Of a stretch of DNA of 64,000 nt, positions 1 to 12,437 are shown piece after piece. This DNA is from Antitrichia curtipendula (taxonomy: Eukaryota > Streptophyta > Bryopsida > Hypnales > Leucodontaceae). Positions within the stretch are counted from its first letter, which is position 1. Every line of letters starts with the position of its first letter. The stretch spans positions 40,737,912 to 40,801,911 of the forward strand of contig OX579636.1 in assembly GCA_951230915.1 (NCBI GenBank), written 5' to 3'. The notes below the pieces were generated by a model. That model was not told the origin of the DNA. It made no database searches and worked only from the letters and a program-made list of their open reading frames with translations. A program made the translations under genes and the position numbers.

Positions 1-79
1 TAGTATTCTATATTTTAATTTTTTATTGAGCCTTGTTTTAGCATCAAAAATTCAATTGTGAAAATGAATGATTATGATT

Positions 80-345
80 CTTTTATTCAAGATTTTGTGC
101 AAGGGTGTCCATTGCAAATCTTGATTTTCTATTGTTGAGCACTCTTAGAATGAGCCTCAAATACATTAGATCTTGTAGAAAAAGTCACATTAGAAATCAT
201 TTAAAAAAATCTTAGAGTAGATTTTGAGAAGTTGCAAATTGATTGGGATTATGCATGCTATGTCCTTCAACTTCATAATTTTTTGGTGACCATTTTTTTA
301 GATTTGACATGTGAAAAGACGATTGAAAGACTTCAAATCACTTTT
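80..345 (+). repeat. Dispersed repeat B, copy 1 (uninterrupted)
   Basis: This AT-rich segment has two diverged relatives in the window: on the minus strand at about 13740-14590 and on the plus strand at about 63330-63850. Shared landmarks in order are GATTTTGTGCAAGG, the stretch around GAGCCTCAAAT, a run CATTTAAAAAA, GTAGATTTTGAGAAG, a phrase like ATGCTATGTCCTT and TTAGATTTGACATGTG. No coding capacity is seen. It matters because it preserves the empty insertion site (TTAA near 201-204) of a transposon present in the second copy. The repeat may extend to the left edge of the window. Confidence 0.6.
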
Positions 346-1258
346 ATAGTTTGAACATCCTTATGATCAAACTTTATAACCTTTCAATCCATAAGTGATA
401 TTATTTTTTTTTTTTTTTCATGTAATCTCTAATATTAGATTGAATTTGCATGGTTACAATTCAAGAAAAATTTATAAAACTTATCAAAATCTTGACTTTT
501 TGTTCAGTTTAGAGCAAATTTTGAGAAGCTAAAAAATGGCCTTAGACATTTAGGTGGTAGTGTTCAAGAGTAGATGTTGCATTTTGGATCATGATGTTTA
601 AGGGTCCACCTTATTAGAGCTAGAGGCATTTCATCCAATGTCCTAAACTTCTAAAGTAAGTATTTAGTTGGGTACAATGCTAGGTGACTTTAAATGGGAT
701 TTCTAGAGCGATAGTGATTGGGAGGTTGTTACACATTCCTTCTTCTAAGCAACCACTTGGCAATTGAAATCCCTCCTGCCTACCTAAAACATTTGGCTTT
801 AAAAATTGCATCACTTGCAATTTGACATGATCTTGTCAATCCAACCAAAGTCATCCACCCATAAAACTGTGGATGGAGATCATTTCTCCAAGAAGTCAAT
901 TTTACTTGCTCCAATTTCGGATTTGTGGATTGGTAGCAAAAAATGATGAAGTTTTAAGAATGCAAAACTTTTATCCATCCCCGCCCTCCGCTTGACCTTC
1001 CCAATATGAGTCATGCTTTGAATGTGTCCTTCAAAGATGGAAAAAATTAGATGAGCCTGCACGAGTGACAACATCCATCCACTCTATTGCATTTGGACTA
1101 AAGTCTCCCTCTTACTCAAAAACTACATCCATGTATTAGCATCCTTGCTTTTTATTATCACCTTGCTCTCTAAACATCATATCTATTGTTCACATAGCAA
1201 ACGTTGAATTCTAGTTCAAAATTTGCTCTTTATTTTCACTATTACAAACCTTGTCCTA

Positions 1259-1534
1259 AGGTGGATACCCACAACTTGTCACTTTTTGCTTCTATGCCTA
1301 GTTACTATTTTTTAAATGGTCAAATTTTCATGTTTTCTTGTTGGTACTTGAAAGGATGTTCTAACGTCCCCCATGTACGTGACATTTGCATACCATATGC
1401 AAAAGTTATGAAGGAACAAAGTTTGGTTCCAAAACAATTTCTTCTACATAGGGACGTGATTGATTTTGGAGATTTACATAGAGTGAAGATGGCGGTTTAG
1501 AGTTAGTGGTGCATTTGGAAGGGGGACACTCTAT
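1259..1534 (+). mobile_element. Small TA-flanked MITE-like element, degraded copy
   Basis: Starts AGGTGGATACCC after a TA and runs about 275 bp to a degraded end near GGGGGACACTCTATA. It aligns over most of its length with 63393-63664, sharing phrases such as CTAGTTACTA, GGTCAAATTTTCAT, TCTTGTTGG, ATGCAAAAGTTAT and GATTTTGGA. The 98-aa open frames on either strand here are shadows of the repeat and match no protein I recognise. No transposase, so it would be non-autonomous. Confidence 0.45.
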
Positions 1535-3599
1535 ATTATCTCTAATAGACTTTGTGATATTGTAATGTGTTTGCGTATAATTGTGATGTGGTATTATTGA
1601 AATTTGTGATATTGACGAGATACTTTTGTGATGCTTTTGTAAAGGTCCAATAAATAAAAGATTTGTCATGGAAAATTTCATAGAATTCAACATGTGAGTC
1701 AAAAGTTACAAGTTCTTTTTAGAAAATAAAGATTGGGCAATGTAAATTGACCAGTTCAATTTTCAAAGAATTTAAAGGTTTATTAAATTCATATTTGGAT
1801 ACAGAGCTTTCATCCTTTACATTATTGTTTGTGAGTTGAAAGATATAGAAACATTAAAATAATAATTGTTATATTTTGTGGCAAATTAATTATGAATTTT
1901 TTTTATGTTTAATTTTGATGATTTTACAATATCAAGACATACATTGAAATTGTAGATTTTGATTTGTAAATCAAATAACTTCATTTCTAAGCCAATTTTT
2001 TTAGTATTTAGCCCCCATATATTATTTGATATAGTATTTGCCAAAGTCCAAAAATGTATTAAGAAAAAAAGCATAAAATGTTGTAATCACTACTTTAAAA
2101 AGTTATAATCTTTCAAATCATTGAAGGTATTTGTCATAGAAATCTCTAAAATCTCATATATATATGGAAAAAAAACAATTCTACCATTAGATATGATAAA
2201 CTTGACAATGTTTTCATTTCTGTTTGTTGATTGCATTAGAAATGACCATCATAAATTGTTTCTAATGAAATGAAATTATTGAATTTTTTAATAAGTTAAT
2301 ATCTAAGAGAGTAGACATCCAATGGGTGGACAATTATCATTTTAAGAGATAATTCTGGAAGCTAAATAAAACATATAAAGTACATTTATATTTGTTGAAT
2401 TAGTAGCATTTGCCTATTTTTCAACTAGCTTGAGAACTTTATGTTTTTATGTTTTTTGTGCAAAATTTTGAATCACTTCATATTAAGTCAGAAGAAAATC
2501 CCAAAGTACAAAAGTGAAGTTTTTTTTTAATTGATTTTTGAGAAGACAATATTTTTTTGGTCTCAAAAATTGATTTTCTCTCTGCCTAAGTTCTTCAAGG
2601 GTTCACTTATAACCATCAATATTATCTTGTTCATTGAAAGGGAAAGAACAACCTGGGTTGATCAAGATAATGGATCAAGATAAAAAATTTAACCTTCCTC
2701 CAATCTCAATTCTCTGTCATTTTTGGGGTTTAATTTTCCTTCTCACAAATAAAAATTCCACCCTTTAACATTGTGACATCTATATTCTAAATGATGAACC
2801 ATGCCATAGTTTTGTCCAAGTAGCTTTTCATTCTCCTAATACAATTCTTGACTATTTTAAAGATAAGTTTTTTAAAGATACGTTTTCTCTATGACCAATT
2901 TTCACTCAACTATGGAGGATATAAATGACCTTGTTGTCTTATGAAGATTTGAGAGTTTTTCAAGAGAAGGAACATACTTTTTTTTATGGGGTCTACTTCC
3001 TAAAAGAATCATTAAGGATGGAATTTGCTATATAGGTCGATAAGGCTTAGATAGTTGAGCCATTTCCAACAAATGCTTTATTCATGCTGGTCTTTCAGAT
3101 TCCAAATAATTTCTTCTTATGACTAATTTAACAACATTCATGTCAATAAATTATTCTTATAAAGAAATAAGCAAAAATGTACAAAATCCAAAAATCCCCC
3201 AAAGAATCAAACATTATTAAAGGGCTAAGATCTGTCCCCTTCGGAATAGGGGTTGTCACAACTCCTTCGAGAATTAAATTCCTATGAAGCATGAGAAGAT
3301 ATGGAGTGAAAAGAGGAGCCAATAGGAGCTCTTCTCTATGAAGAAGGTGTAACTCTCCTTTCGACCATATGAAGAATGAAAATGAGCACAACTTATTAAT
3401 CTTCTCCACACCATCTCAATTTTTATAGTTTCTCAATCTTTACATTCTTCACTTTTCGAGGAGAAAGAATAAAACTTCCCGGTCTTCAAAGAATAGGCCT
3501 CCACAATTCAAAGAGAGAATGCCACGTCCTCATTCTCTAAAAAACTAGGAATGGAAAAAATAGGTTTGACAACCCCTAGTGAACGTCCCAGGAGTTAGG
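1535..3599. other. Gene-free AT-rich DNA
   Basis: No recognisable gene. Reading frames are short and full of poly-A/T. A block at about 3115-3260 resembles 40430-40570 (similar phrases around AAAGGGCTAAGATCTGT and AAAGGGTTAAATCTGT), suggesting an old dispersed repeat. The 345-1258 stretch left of it is likewise without a supportable gene. Confidence 0.5.
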
Positions 3600-4080
3600 G
3601 CTAAACTGAGAGGTCAGGCGTAGCCGTGCGCCGGATGAACATAAATACCCTCGGGAACCACATCCATCCCCTGCCGGCATGCCGTACCCCCAACCGGATG
3701 GATAGAAGACCAGACCCCCGTTCACACGAAACGCCGCCGCCGCGCCCACATGTCAGCCGGTCAATGACGCAGTCCCCCGCCAGCCCCCGCCATCCCCCGC
3801 AAACGTCGGGCGCACCGCTTAGTCAGCGACCCAGCCGCCTGAGCGTTCGCCGGGCGACAGACCCCCCCCTCTTCCACCTCACCCGGCGAAACGGCGGGTC
3901 GGGCACCCGCCTCAATGAAGCGTCGGCAGCCGCTGCACCAGCAAGCCCCTTCCTCCCTGCCCCGTTTCCCTCTCCCGCACTTAGGCGGCGAAGCCGCAAC
4001 AGCCGCAAGCTGAGCCGCAAGTTCAGAAAACGGAAACTCTTTTGCTTCCATACCACGGCTATGGCGATCTCAAGCTCTGG
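3600..4080. promoter_or_regulatory. GC-rich island upstream of the SEUSS-like gene
   Basis: Base composition changes abruptly from AT-rich to C/G-rich with many CpG steps, running directly into the presumed leader of the SEUSS-like gene. Long frames on both strands (about 96-154 aa, Pro/Arg-rich) are the usual by-product of GC-rich DNA and show no family match. Most likely this is promoter and transcription-start DNA. I see no clear TATA box that fixes the start. Confidence 0.4.
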
Positions 4081-4116
4081 CCTACTGTAACTTATACTAG
4101 CTTAGCTTCCTCCATT

Positions 4117-4174
4117 CGGGATCCAGTTATGCTCGAACAGAAGCTCGGGATCCAGTTATATTCGCAACAGGAGC
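4117..4174 (+). repeat. 29-bp tandem duplication in presumed 5' leader
   Basis: CGGGATCCAGTTAT occurs at 4117 and again at 4146, followed each time by a similar CTCGAACAG / TTCGCAACAG tail and GAGCTCG-like junction. Period is 29 bp, two copies. It lies in the presumed 5' leader of the SEUSS-like gene. Confidence 0.6.
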
Positions 4175-4426
4175 TCGAGATTACAACAATTCATTGCGTG
4201 TTTCATTTTTAAGGTCGCCAGCGAATTCTCGTCTCGTCCCATCTTGGATTTGGTGCGACTAGTTTGTCTGTGTTTGTGGAGGTTCGAGATTATTGCCGCA
4301 GTTGGAATTAAATAGAACTTTTGTTGCGAGTAGGAACGAGGTTTGGTGTTGTCTTGAATTCGAAGTTTTCGAACCCTAAGTTGTTGCGGGATTTCGGCGA
4401 GGCATGTGGTTCCGAGCTTGATTTCG

Positions 4427-6078
4427 GTACGTACTGTTTGTGTTTTTATTTTATTGTTTTTATTTATTTTTGTTTTTACTGTGCGAGAGAGTGAGAGACG
4501 GTCTTAGGCTTCGCTTGGAACCTTTCGTCGATTCGTGTCGATCATGATTAACGGTGAAGTACCGGCACTCGCTTTAACTTGATCATTGAGCTTCGCGTCT
4601 GGCGGCTAGATTTGGTTTTAACGACTTGTGGATGAGGAGTGTCAGTTTTTGAGGGATCTGCAATGAAGCGCAGGGGGACGACGGACCGAGAATCCGGTGA
4701 CTTGTGTGCGTTGGGATCATATGAGCGCCATTCGAGGTTTAGTTTGGTGGGGATTGAGAATGGCTGAGAGGTTCTTTCTACGCGTCGGCTCTGTTGTTTA
4801 GGTTCACATGTTAGTTTGTTGAAGGAGTACGGTATGTGAGGGACGGTGGAATGGTTTACCTCCTGGAGCTGAGTAAGGGTTAGTGAGGTTGTAATGCAGA
4901 GGAGGAGGTTCAATTTGGTACAGTCAGCGTGGTTTTGATACTGCGTCACGCAAGGTTACAACCTGGTCTTACTCACGAGGTTTCGGTTGGGGTTATTGTT
5001 ATGCATTTTTGGAGGAAAGCCTATTTGGGAGTTTTTTAAACCGGAGACGTTCACTTCTAGCATTTTGGTGTGGTTCACAGAAACTTTCATGTTTACTTTA
5101 GTCAGTTGCAAGGCGGGATAAAAATTGGTAGAAGCGAGGCAGGAAAATCTGCGCCCGTGTAATACTAGGTTGTCGAGTGACATGTATTAGGAGGGAGAAC
5201 GAAGACTTCGGAGGCGAAATTTTTGATGCCCGGGAGGGCAGACTTTAGAGGACTAGACGTGGTGGTCAATATTGCTTGGCTTTTTGTCTTGACGGAATGG
5301 TTGTATCAGAGAAGTTGCCTGAGCGAACTGGTTTGGCATTTAGGTTCTTCACATTTAGCGGCTGTTAGCGTCCCGTTACTTTTGAGAGCAGGTTGTCACT
5401 GTGGAGCCTTAATTGTTGTGTATTGTACATGATGACTAAAATTTAGTGCCCAGAAGTTATTTGGTAACACAAACCTAGGGACAGTCCGCAGTACTTTCAG
5501 GCACAACGAATTAAATTTCCTTTGGTCCACGGTTGTGGCGTGTGTTGTTTAATTGTCTTAGACTGACCTTTTGCTTGTCATACGTTGGTGATACAGATTT
5601 TAGCAGCAGTCAGGTGGACGCCTCACCGTCCTAGCGACTCTGGTTTGTGTAGACAGTAGAGCGGAATTGCTTTGGAAAAATGTGGATGCTTCATTACGAT
5701 CCGTAGGCACAATACGCTGGTTGGAATAGAGGGTTTCATAGAGCATGCTGGTTTAGAGGAGCAGAGATGAAGTTATGGACACTGGGTGGGAGCGGCAGAA
5801 GGATGTTTGTGGGCGAGGATCAGCGTTGGAATGCATTTTTCCGGCTCCGTTTGATTGTCTAGGAAGATTCTCAAGGCTGAAATTCGGTGGTGGAATGCAC
5901 TGTTTCGACCGAGTGGGGTTGTTGAGAGCACGAAATAGCGTATTGTTAGAGTTCTAAGTTGTCGTAGTTCCCACTTTGGTTTGATTTCTGAGCATGACTT
6001 CGAATCACCTGATCAAGCCCAGACTTGCGGAAGGTATCTGCGTCTGTGTGATGGGAAAAGAAGAGCAGAGTCTTTCAG
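4427..6078 (+). other. Possible 5'-UTR intron of the SEUSS-like gene
   Basis: A good donor (CG|GTACGT at 4427) lies in the leader and a good acceptor (TCTTTCAG, ending 6078) lies 69 bp before the start codon at 6148. Between them are several stops in all frames and no conserved protein. An intron in the leader would explain the 2-kb gap between the GC-rich island and the first coding exon. Exact ends are inferred and other donors are possible. Confidence 0.35.
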
Positions 6079-6147
6079 GCAGGATCAATTTCATAGCTTC
6101 CATGAAGTAGGTGTCTTGTCGTGAACAGTGGACCTTGATAGGGAAGG

Positions 6148-9100
6148 ATGGCAAGGTACAATGGTCCGGCAGCTATGGATATGCGCCAGCATTTGGGTGC
6201 CTCTCGTTCTCCACATCCTTTACAGCAGTATGGATCCCAGGTGACCAATAACGGCGATAACATACTTTCTCCTCTCTCCCACCCTAGCCCGTCAGCCTCT
6301 ATTGATTTGAGCACTATAAACCCCTCCTTCTCTTCAAACATCACGTCTGAGTTTTCATCCTCTTTTTTTGATTCAAATTCTCACAACTCCTTTGGCCGCA
6401 ATGTGGGTTCAGCCACTCTCATTCCCCCGTCTCAATCGCAGTCTATGCCTCCCAAATCAATGATCAATGGTGGGTTGATTCCAGCAGATGAGTGGTCGGG
6501 CACAACGATCGCAGGGCCTGGTACTCCCAATACTCAGCAGGCACAAGTTCTCCAGAGTCCTCAAGGTCAAGGTCCTCCTGGCCAGGTAGTACACCAGTCC
6601 AAACAGCAGTTCGTTTATGACGGTAGGGTAGTTGCTCCTGGTTCACAAGTTATGCAGGCAATGGGTAATCAATACCAAGCGGGTTTGAGTACGAGTCAAC
6701 ATTCGGGGGGCTCTCAAGGGGTGAGCCGAGATCCGTTGCAGTCTTATTCAAACGAGGGTACGACCCCTAGATCGCCTCAGGTGCCAATGCGTGGTCCTCA
6801 GGCTGACCTGCAGCCAGTGGACATTACTGCGGTGAAATCCGAATATCCCGATTCGAAGCGCGTGAAGACCGAGTACACGGGCATGGAGCGAGTGAAATCA
6901 GAATACGCACAGGAGTCATTGACTCAAGCAGCACTACTTAGATCCTCTCATGATTCCACTTATCAAGAAGGAAGTTTTCATGGACCAACATCCTCCAACC
7001 AATTATCAGGTTTCGACGCGGCTCCAACAAGCAGTCAGCACTCTGGACTTTCTGGAGATAACAAAGTTAATCGTAGCGTTGCTCACCAACTGGTGGGAAT
7101 GACCCAGTCTGGAGGTTATCAGGCTGGAGAAATAAGCAGTCCCCATCCAGCTTACAGTAACGGTAAAACCTCTCATACTTGCTACACAGTGATTACTGAG
7201 TTTTGTTTGAATGTCTCAGCATACTGGTTCTGACGGTCTCGTTGTGTAAAACTTGTGATCAGGGCAAGCTAATGTACCGCAATCTAGCCAAGAGCGTGGG
7301 CAACAAGGGCAGAGTCGCGCACAGTCTAATTTTCAAGGGACTCAGCAGATCACACAGCAGAGTAATTTGCAAGGCCAGCAATCTCTTCAGTCCCTTCGGA
7401 GCCTTGGTTTGATGCAAGGAGGGAATTTCCAAGGTGGCCCTCAGTCTGTGGGTGGTGTTCCACAACAATCTAATTTCGCAGGCCAGGGCAATGCGAATCA
7501 TTTGGCTCATTTTCAGCGTTCACCCTCCCAACAATCCCCTTTGCAAATGGCATCAGGGAATCAGTTGTCACTTTACCAGGCTCAGGTCTGTATTTCCTGG
7601 ATGCAGAAAATAAAGTCTTACTGAATAACAGTTCTCTAAGTCCAATGGCAGGAGTCTCACCGTTTGCTTCGGTCTGTGGAAGTGGTCAATAGTTGAACTG
7701 CTTCTTTGGGAACATTCTAGAATATTTACGTGAGGGTGCACTTCGTTCTGGTTTCCTGTTTTTTGTTTTCTTTTTCTGGATTTTTAGTGCCATCCCTAAG
7801 AGCAGTTACCCTGTTTCTTGTTCTTATTGTCTGTTTCAAAGCTATTTGTGGCTTTTACTTCAGATTTGGTTTTCTTTGGTGTTTACTGTGTCTGTTGTTT
7901 AAATTCTCTGAGCTTAGAATTTATTGCATATGCTCAACAAATTCAGCAGGCTCAGGCCCAACTTCAAGCCCAAGCTCAAGCCCAAACCCAAGCACAGGCA
8001 CAAGCACTGGCACAGGCACAAGCGCAAGCCCAAGCCCAGGCTCAAGCTCAAGCAATGTCACAGGCACATGCACAGGCGCAAGCAGCCAACCAGCAAGCGG
8101 CTCTGCAACAGGCGGCAGCTAATCAAGCAGCTATCCTGCAAGCTCGCCAGGTGCAACAGGGAGTTGGTCCGCAACAGCAACTTTTGTTTCACTCAGGGCA
8201 GCAACAACAGTTTCAGTCGGGCCAAGCACAAGCATTCCAGGTGAGCATTATGTGGTCATGACCGAGGTGTTCTGTTGGCATCAGGGGAAATCTTTAATTA
8301 GTGTGTTCAAGAGTCAGAATGGTGTTTGTCAGCTTCTGTTTCTTTATTATGGGTGTGGTATGTTTATTCGCTAATGTGTAGAAGATGACTGAGTACGTTC
8401 TTTTGTTGTGACCATGATACATGTGTATTATGTACATTTTCTCACCAGAGATTTGTCTCCCTCACGCATTCAGGTCTTTCTTTGTTCCCAAGTAACAGTA
8501 ATGATTATCTTATTGCTTATAATTTCTCTTACCATTGTTGTAGGGGTCAAATGGCTTGCCATTGACCGGAGCTGCACAACAAATGCTCGCCCGTATGCAG
8601 CCTAGAATGCAAAATCAGCTTTTTCAAGGGCATAAACTCGTCAATCGCCACCTTATTCAAGGTTCAGGATTGAAAGTCGGAAATCTGGATAGCGGGTACA
8701 GAAGTCGTATGCTACCAGCTGTTGTTTCTGAATGTAATCATACAATCATGCTGTACATTCAAGAGCAAAGAAAACGTCCTCCTGTAAGTGTTCAGGTTTC
8801 TTTAGTAAAGAGAGGTGGTTTATCTGAATTTTGATTTACTCTTTTGGATTTCTCGTTCCTTAGTTTGTTGGCTTGATGCTTAGATATTCAGAGTGTTCAA
8901 AAATTCCTGTACATGTTTATTTGTCTCAATATTCTGTACTAGCTTCTCCCTTCTGACGCTTGTGAATTTCCTTGCAGGATAACAATATCGCCTTTTGGCA
9001 AAGACTTGTACACACGTTTTTTGAACCTGGAGCTTTAAAGCGCTGGTGCTTAAGCAGTTACAATACTTCTCCTATTGGTCGGCATGCTCAGGGCCTCTTT

Positions 9101-12100
9101 CCCATGGTACTGATGAGCACCCAGATCTATGTACCCAATAAATCTTACATACTCCGTAATATGTAAAATTGATGTGCTTATTACTTGTTACTATTTCGTC
9201 GTCACGTGACTTTTATAAACATCGTTCGGTCAAGCGGGCACAACTTTAGCTTGGGAGTTTCATCATTCTATTTATCATAGTTCTACCTCTGGTTTGCATG
9301 GTCGTGTTGTCTTACCATACCTGTGCGTACTGCAGGAATTTTGGTTCTGTAATCTGTGTGGTGTGCAACCAGGACGAGGTTTTGGTGAGTACTTTCTTAA
9401 TCCTCTTAGGTTTTAAATCTGCTTTGCGAGCAATGTTTAATAGTAGTCCACTGTGTTGTTAATCGGAATGTTGCTGGTAGGAATAAGGTGGTTATCTACA
9501 AAGAATTGACATTTTTGCTTTTCATGTGAACAGAATCCTGCACAGATGTTCTGCCCCGTCTGTTTAAAATTAAATATGATAGTGGTCTGCTGGACGAGCT
9601 CCTATTTCTAGATCTGGCTGAAGAGTATGTTCATCTCTTCCTCCCTATCTGTTTGGGTCTATTTATGTTAATCACTTTCAGCAGAAAATTCATCTTTGCT
9701 CCCTTAGACTGCAAGATACTTACCTATGGATCAAGGTGCAACCTTAGCTTTATGTATCAAGTTCGTTTGTTGTCAGTGTTTTTTTCATGTATGGTATTGA
9801 TTGCATGGTATTTATTGGCAATTTCAAGTTCGACTAGTTTCCCTAGGGGTCCGATCTCAATTTGTGGTATCTCCTCATGGCTCATTTCTGAATGTGTCCT
9901 GTTGGTTAGGTATGTTCTACCCTCTGGGAAAATGGTGCTGGAGTATTCAGGGGCAGTCCACGAATCAATATTTGCTGAATTGAGGGTACGTTCTGCTGAT
10001 TGTCTGACAGATCTTCCTTGAAATATGATTCAAATGTATTAATCTATTCTTTCTGTTGCATTGTTTGAAGGTAGTCGTAGCTTTTTCAGGAAAGGCTTTC
10101 AAACACTTGGAATTTAACAATGTCTATAAAAACCTTCAACGTCTTATACTCTATATTTATGCTTCCTTTACTTAACATTCGTTAGCATAAGAGAAGCTTG
10201 CTCATGAGTATGATTCTCGGGTTTTGAATTTTCTCGTAAGTTGAGGTGTGGGTTCAAGGAAATGAAGTTTTTATCTGAGCGGAATGATGATACTGATTCA
10301 ATCCTCGTTGTGTCTTGGCAGGTGGTCAGATATGGAACTCTCCGAGTAACATTTAGTCCATCATATAAGGTATGTTAAGCTTCTTATAGGCTTTCAAAGT
10401 TTAACAGAATGCTGAGTTTTGATGTACGAATCTGGAATTTTTGAAATCAAGAAACGCTGAACTTAATTCTGTGAATTGATGCCTGGAAGGCGTACAGTAT
10501 TGACCTGGCAATATTCATATGATTCAGATTCAAGCGTGGGAGTTCTGTACAAAAAGTCACGAGGAAGTAGTGCCATGCAAGAATCTCCAAGAGCAGGTGA
10601 AGCGTCTAACAGTAGTTCAGTTGCTTTGCTCAATCTTCTCTGATGTAAGGTGTCTCGAGCTCTCTAGTTCTATTAGAGGTTTCGTGGTAGGTGAGTTCAA
10701 ATTAGTATGTTCTTGGTTTCTTACACGTATCGTTGTGTAAGCAGGCCCAGCAGCTAGAAAACTTGGTGATGGAGGCTGAACATGAGGACTTCAACAAGAG
10801 CGTAGAGAATTTGACCAAACACTGCAATGCGTATGTTGTCTCATTAATCCTGAAGGGCATTCTGACAGTTGCACGATTTCATTATATTGCTATTGCACCT
10901 TCTGTCTGGAACTATTGAGATTAGAGTGGAATACATTTTTCTTAGTTATGTATCTTGTAGGGAATGCTTATTGCTTAGTGCATCGTTCCAGAATTATCAG
11001 TTCTAGAACTGAATGTTGGTTCGAGAGTATAGCGATTGATAAACAGTGAGGTTGTGGTTACAGGTTTATGACAACAGCAAGACAGCTGGCTGTGAAGCTG
11101 GATGCACCTATGGTTAATGATCTTGGCTTTTCAAAACGCTATGTGCGATGCTTGCAGGTACTGTGATATGTCATTGCGTTTCTGTTCTCGTGATTCATGA
11201 CACCGTAATTGATAGGGGTGGGGTTGGGGGTTGGGGTTGGGGTGTCATTCTAGTGTTACGGAAGATAGTATACCTCAAATTGTGGCCAACCTTGCCATGC
11301 CAACCATTATCTAACATGGCTTTTTTTGCTCTCTTCGTAGATTTCTGAAGTCGTGAACAGCATGAAGGACTTAATTTCTTTTGAGAGGAAGACACGCCTC
11401 GGACCAATACGTATGCTCCTCCTTGGTTACATTATGTGTTTTTGTGGTCACTAGATGTTCTATTTGTTTATGATATTGATTTGGTCACAGACTGCTATGG
11501 AAGTTGGTTTGGTCTCTTGTACTGAATGGCACTGACCGGTTGTTCTTGTCATGTAACAGATAGCATGGTAGAGTTTCCAAGTGCTCGAAAATTGCAGCAA
11601 CAAGGCTTGCTTACGAACCATCCCAACCAACCGTCTCTTACGGCCCTAATAAACCATTTCACACAAGGCACCCCTCGTCAGCCTTTACCTTACTTACAAC
11701 AACAGCAAGGGCAGGTTGCAAGGCATTCTGGTGGGCAGGTTATCATGGCAAATGGACAGCAAGGTGTGTCTCAACTTCAAGGTCACCTACTTAGTCAACT
11801 CCAACCTGGCGCTGTGGATCAAGTCCATGGAGATCCAAATACGGCAAAAATAGCGCAATTTTCAAACCATTTACAGTCACAGTTGCGGGGACAAATGGAC
11901 GCACGAAACTTTGGGTTAGCACAAGCAGGGCAAGCATACAATAACCAGATGCAGCCACCCGGACCCTTGCATTTATCTGGCAGTTCGCAGGCTCATTCTG
12001 GAAATTCTAATCCCACCAACGGGCTGCCAACTGGTCAGTTGCAGGCTCAAATGTCATCACCGGGCCTTAGTCAACCACAAGGTCCGGTTTCTGCACAGAC

Positions 12101-12437
12101 TCACTCAGGGGGTGCTGCTGGTGGCAACGCCCCCTCGTTTCCTGGGAATCAGGTGCACCTGCAACTCAATCATGCGCAAACACTCTCTCAGCTTCAAGGA
12201 CAATCAACTATGAGTCAAGTTTCACCATCTGCTCTGAGTGGGGGCCACGCTCCACCTATCTTTAACCAGTTGTCACAACAGCCGTTTCCAGCTCCTTCGA
12301 AGCAGCTCACACCACAACCAACAGGTCAGGTTCTCTCGCAGTCGCATTCCCTCAACCAGGGCATAGTGAATGGGGGTCAGCAGAGCCTACCCGGCACTCC
12401 TCAAAGTGAAATTAGTGACTTAAGGTCAAATGCATAG
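6148..12437 (+). CDS. SEU-like: SEUSS-like transcriptional co-regulator (LIM-domain-binding family)
   Basis: Exons: 6148-7162, 7263-7585, 7947-8240, 8544-8783, 8978-9106, 9336-9384, 9534-9624, 9910-9985, 10322-10369, 10528-10644, 10745-10830, 11064-11157, 11341-11410, 11560-12437; 3510 nt, 1169 aa, all junctions in frame. The N-terminal 590 residues are Gln/Ser-rich with an alternating Gln-Ala tract in exon 3. Residues about 595-877 form the LIM-binding (LDB/SEUSS) domain, with recognisable blocks DNNIAFWQRLV, KRWCLSSY, EFWFCNLCG, PRLFKIKYDSG, AWEFCTKSHEE, NDLGFSKRYVRCLQ and ISEVVNSMKDLI. The last 290 residues are again Gln-rich. Known SEUSS proteins act in the nucleus as adaptors with LEUNIG-type co-repressors and MADS or LIM partners in organ patterning; that role is inferred here. 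Exon 10 has two in-frame donors (10597 and 10645). The start is the first ATG of the long frame. Confidence 0.93.
7947..8110 (+). repeat. Gln-Ala codon repeat inside SEUSS exon 3
   Basis: A run of six-base units of the form CARGCN gives an alternating Gln-Ala stretch of some 25 dipeptides. Other frames through the same DNA read as Lys/Pro/His-rich or Ser/Gly/Thr-rich chains and are shadows. Such tracts are prone to length change by slippage. Confidence 0.85.
11215..11243 (+). other. G-quadruplex-type motif in SEUSS intron 12
   Basis: Five runs of four or five G separated by one or two bases (G4 T G4 TT G5 TT G4 TT G4) lie on the coding strand between donor 11158 and acceptor 11340. This satisfies the usual pattern for an intramolecular G-quadruplex in DNA or pre-mRNA. 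Confidence 0.75.

Noticed and set aside
3626..4090. 154-aa plus-strand frame and two overlapping minus-strand frames in GC-rich DNA
   Set aside because: Low-complexity Pro/Arg content, open frames on both strands, and no family match; a by-product of few stop codons in GC-rich promoter DNA.
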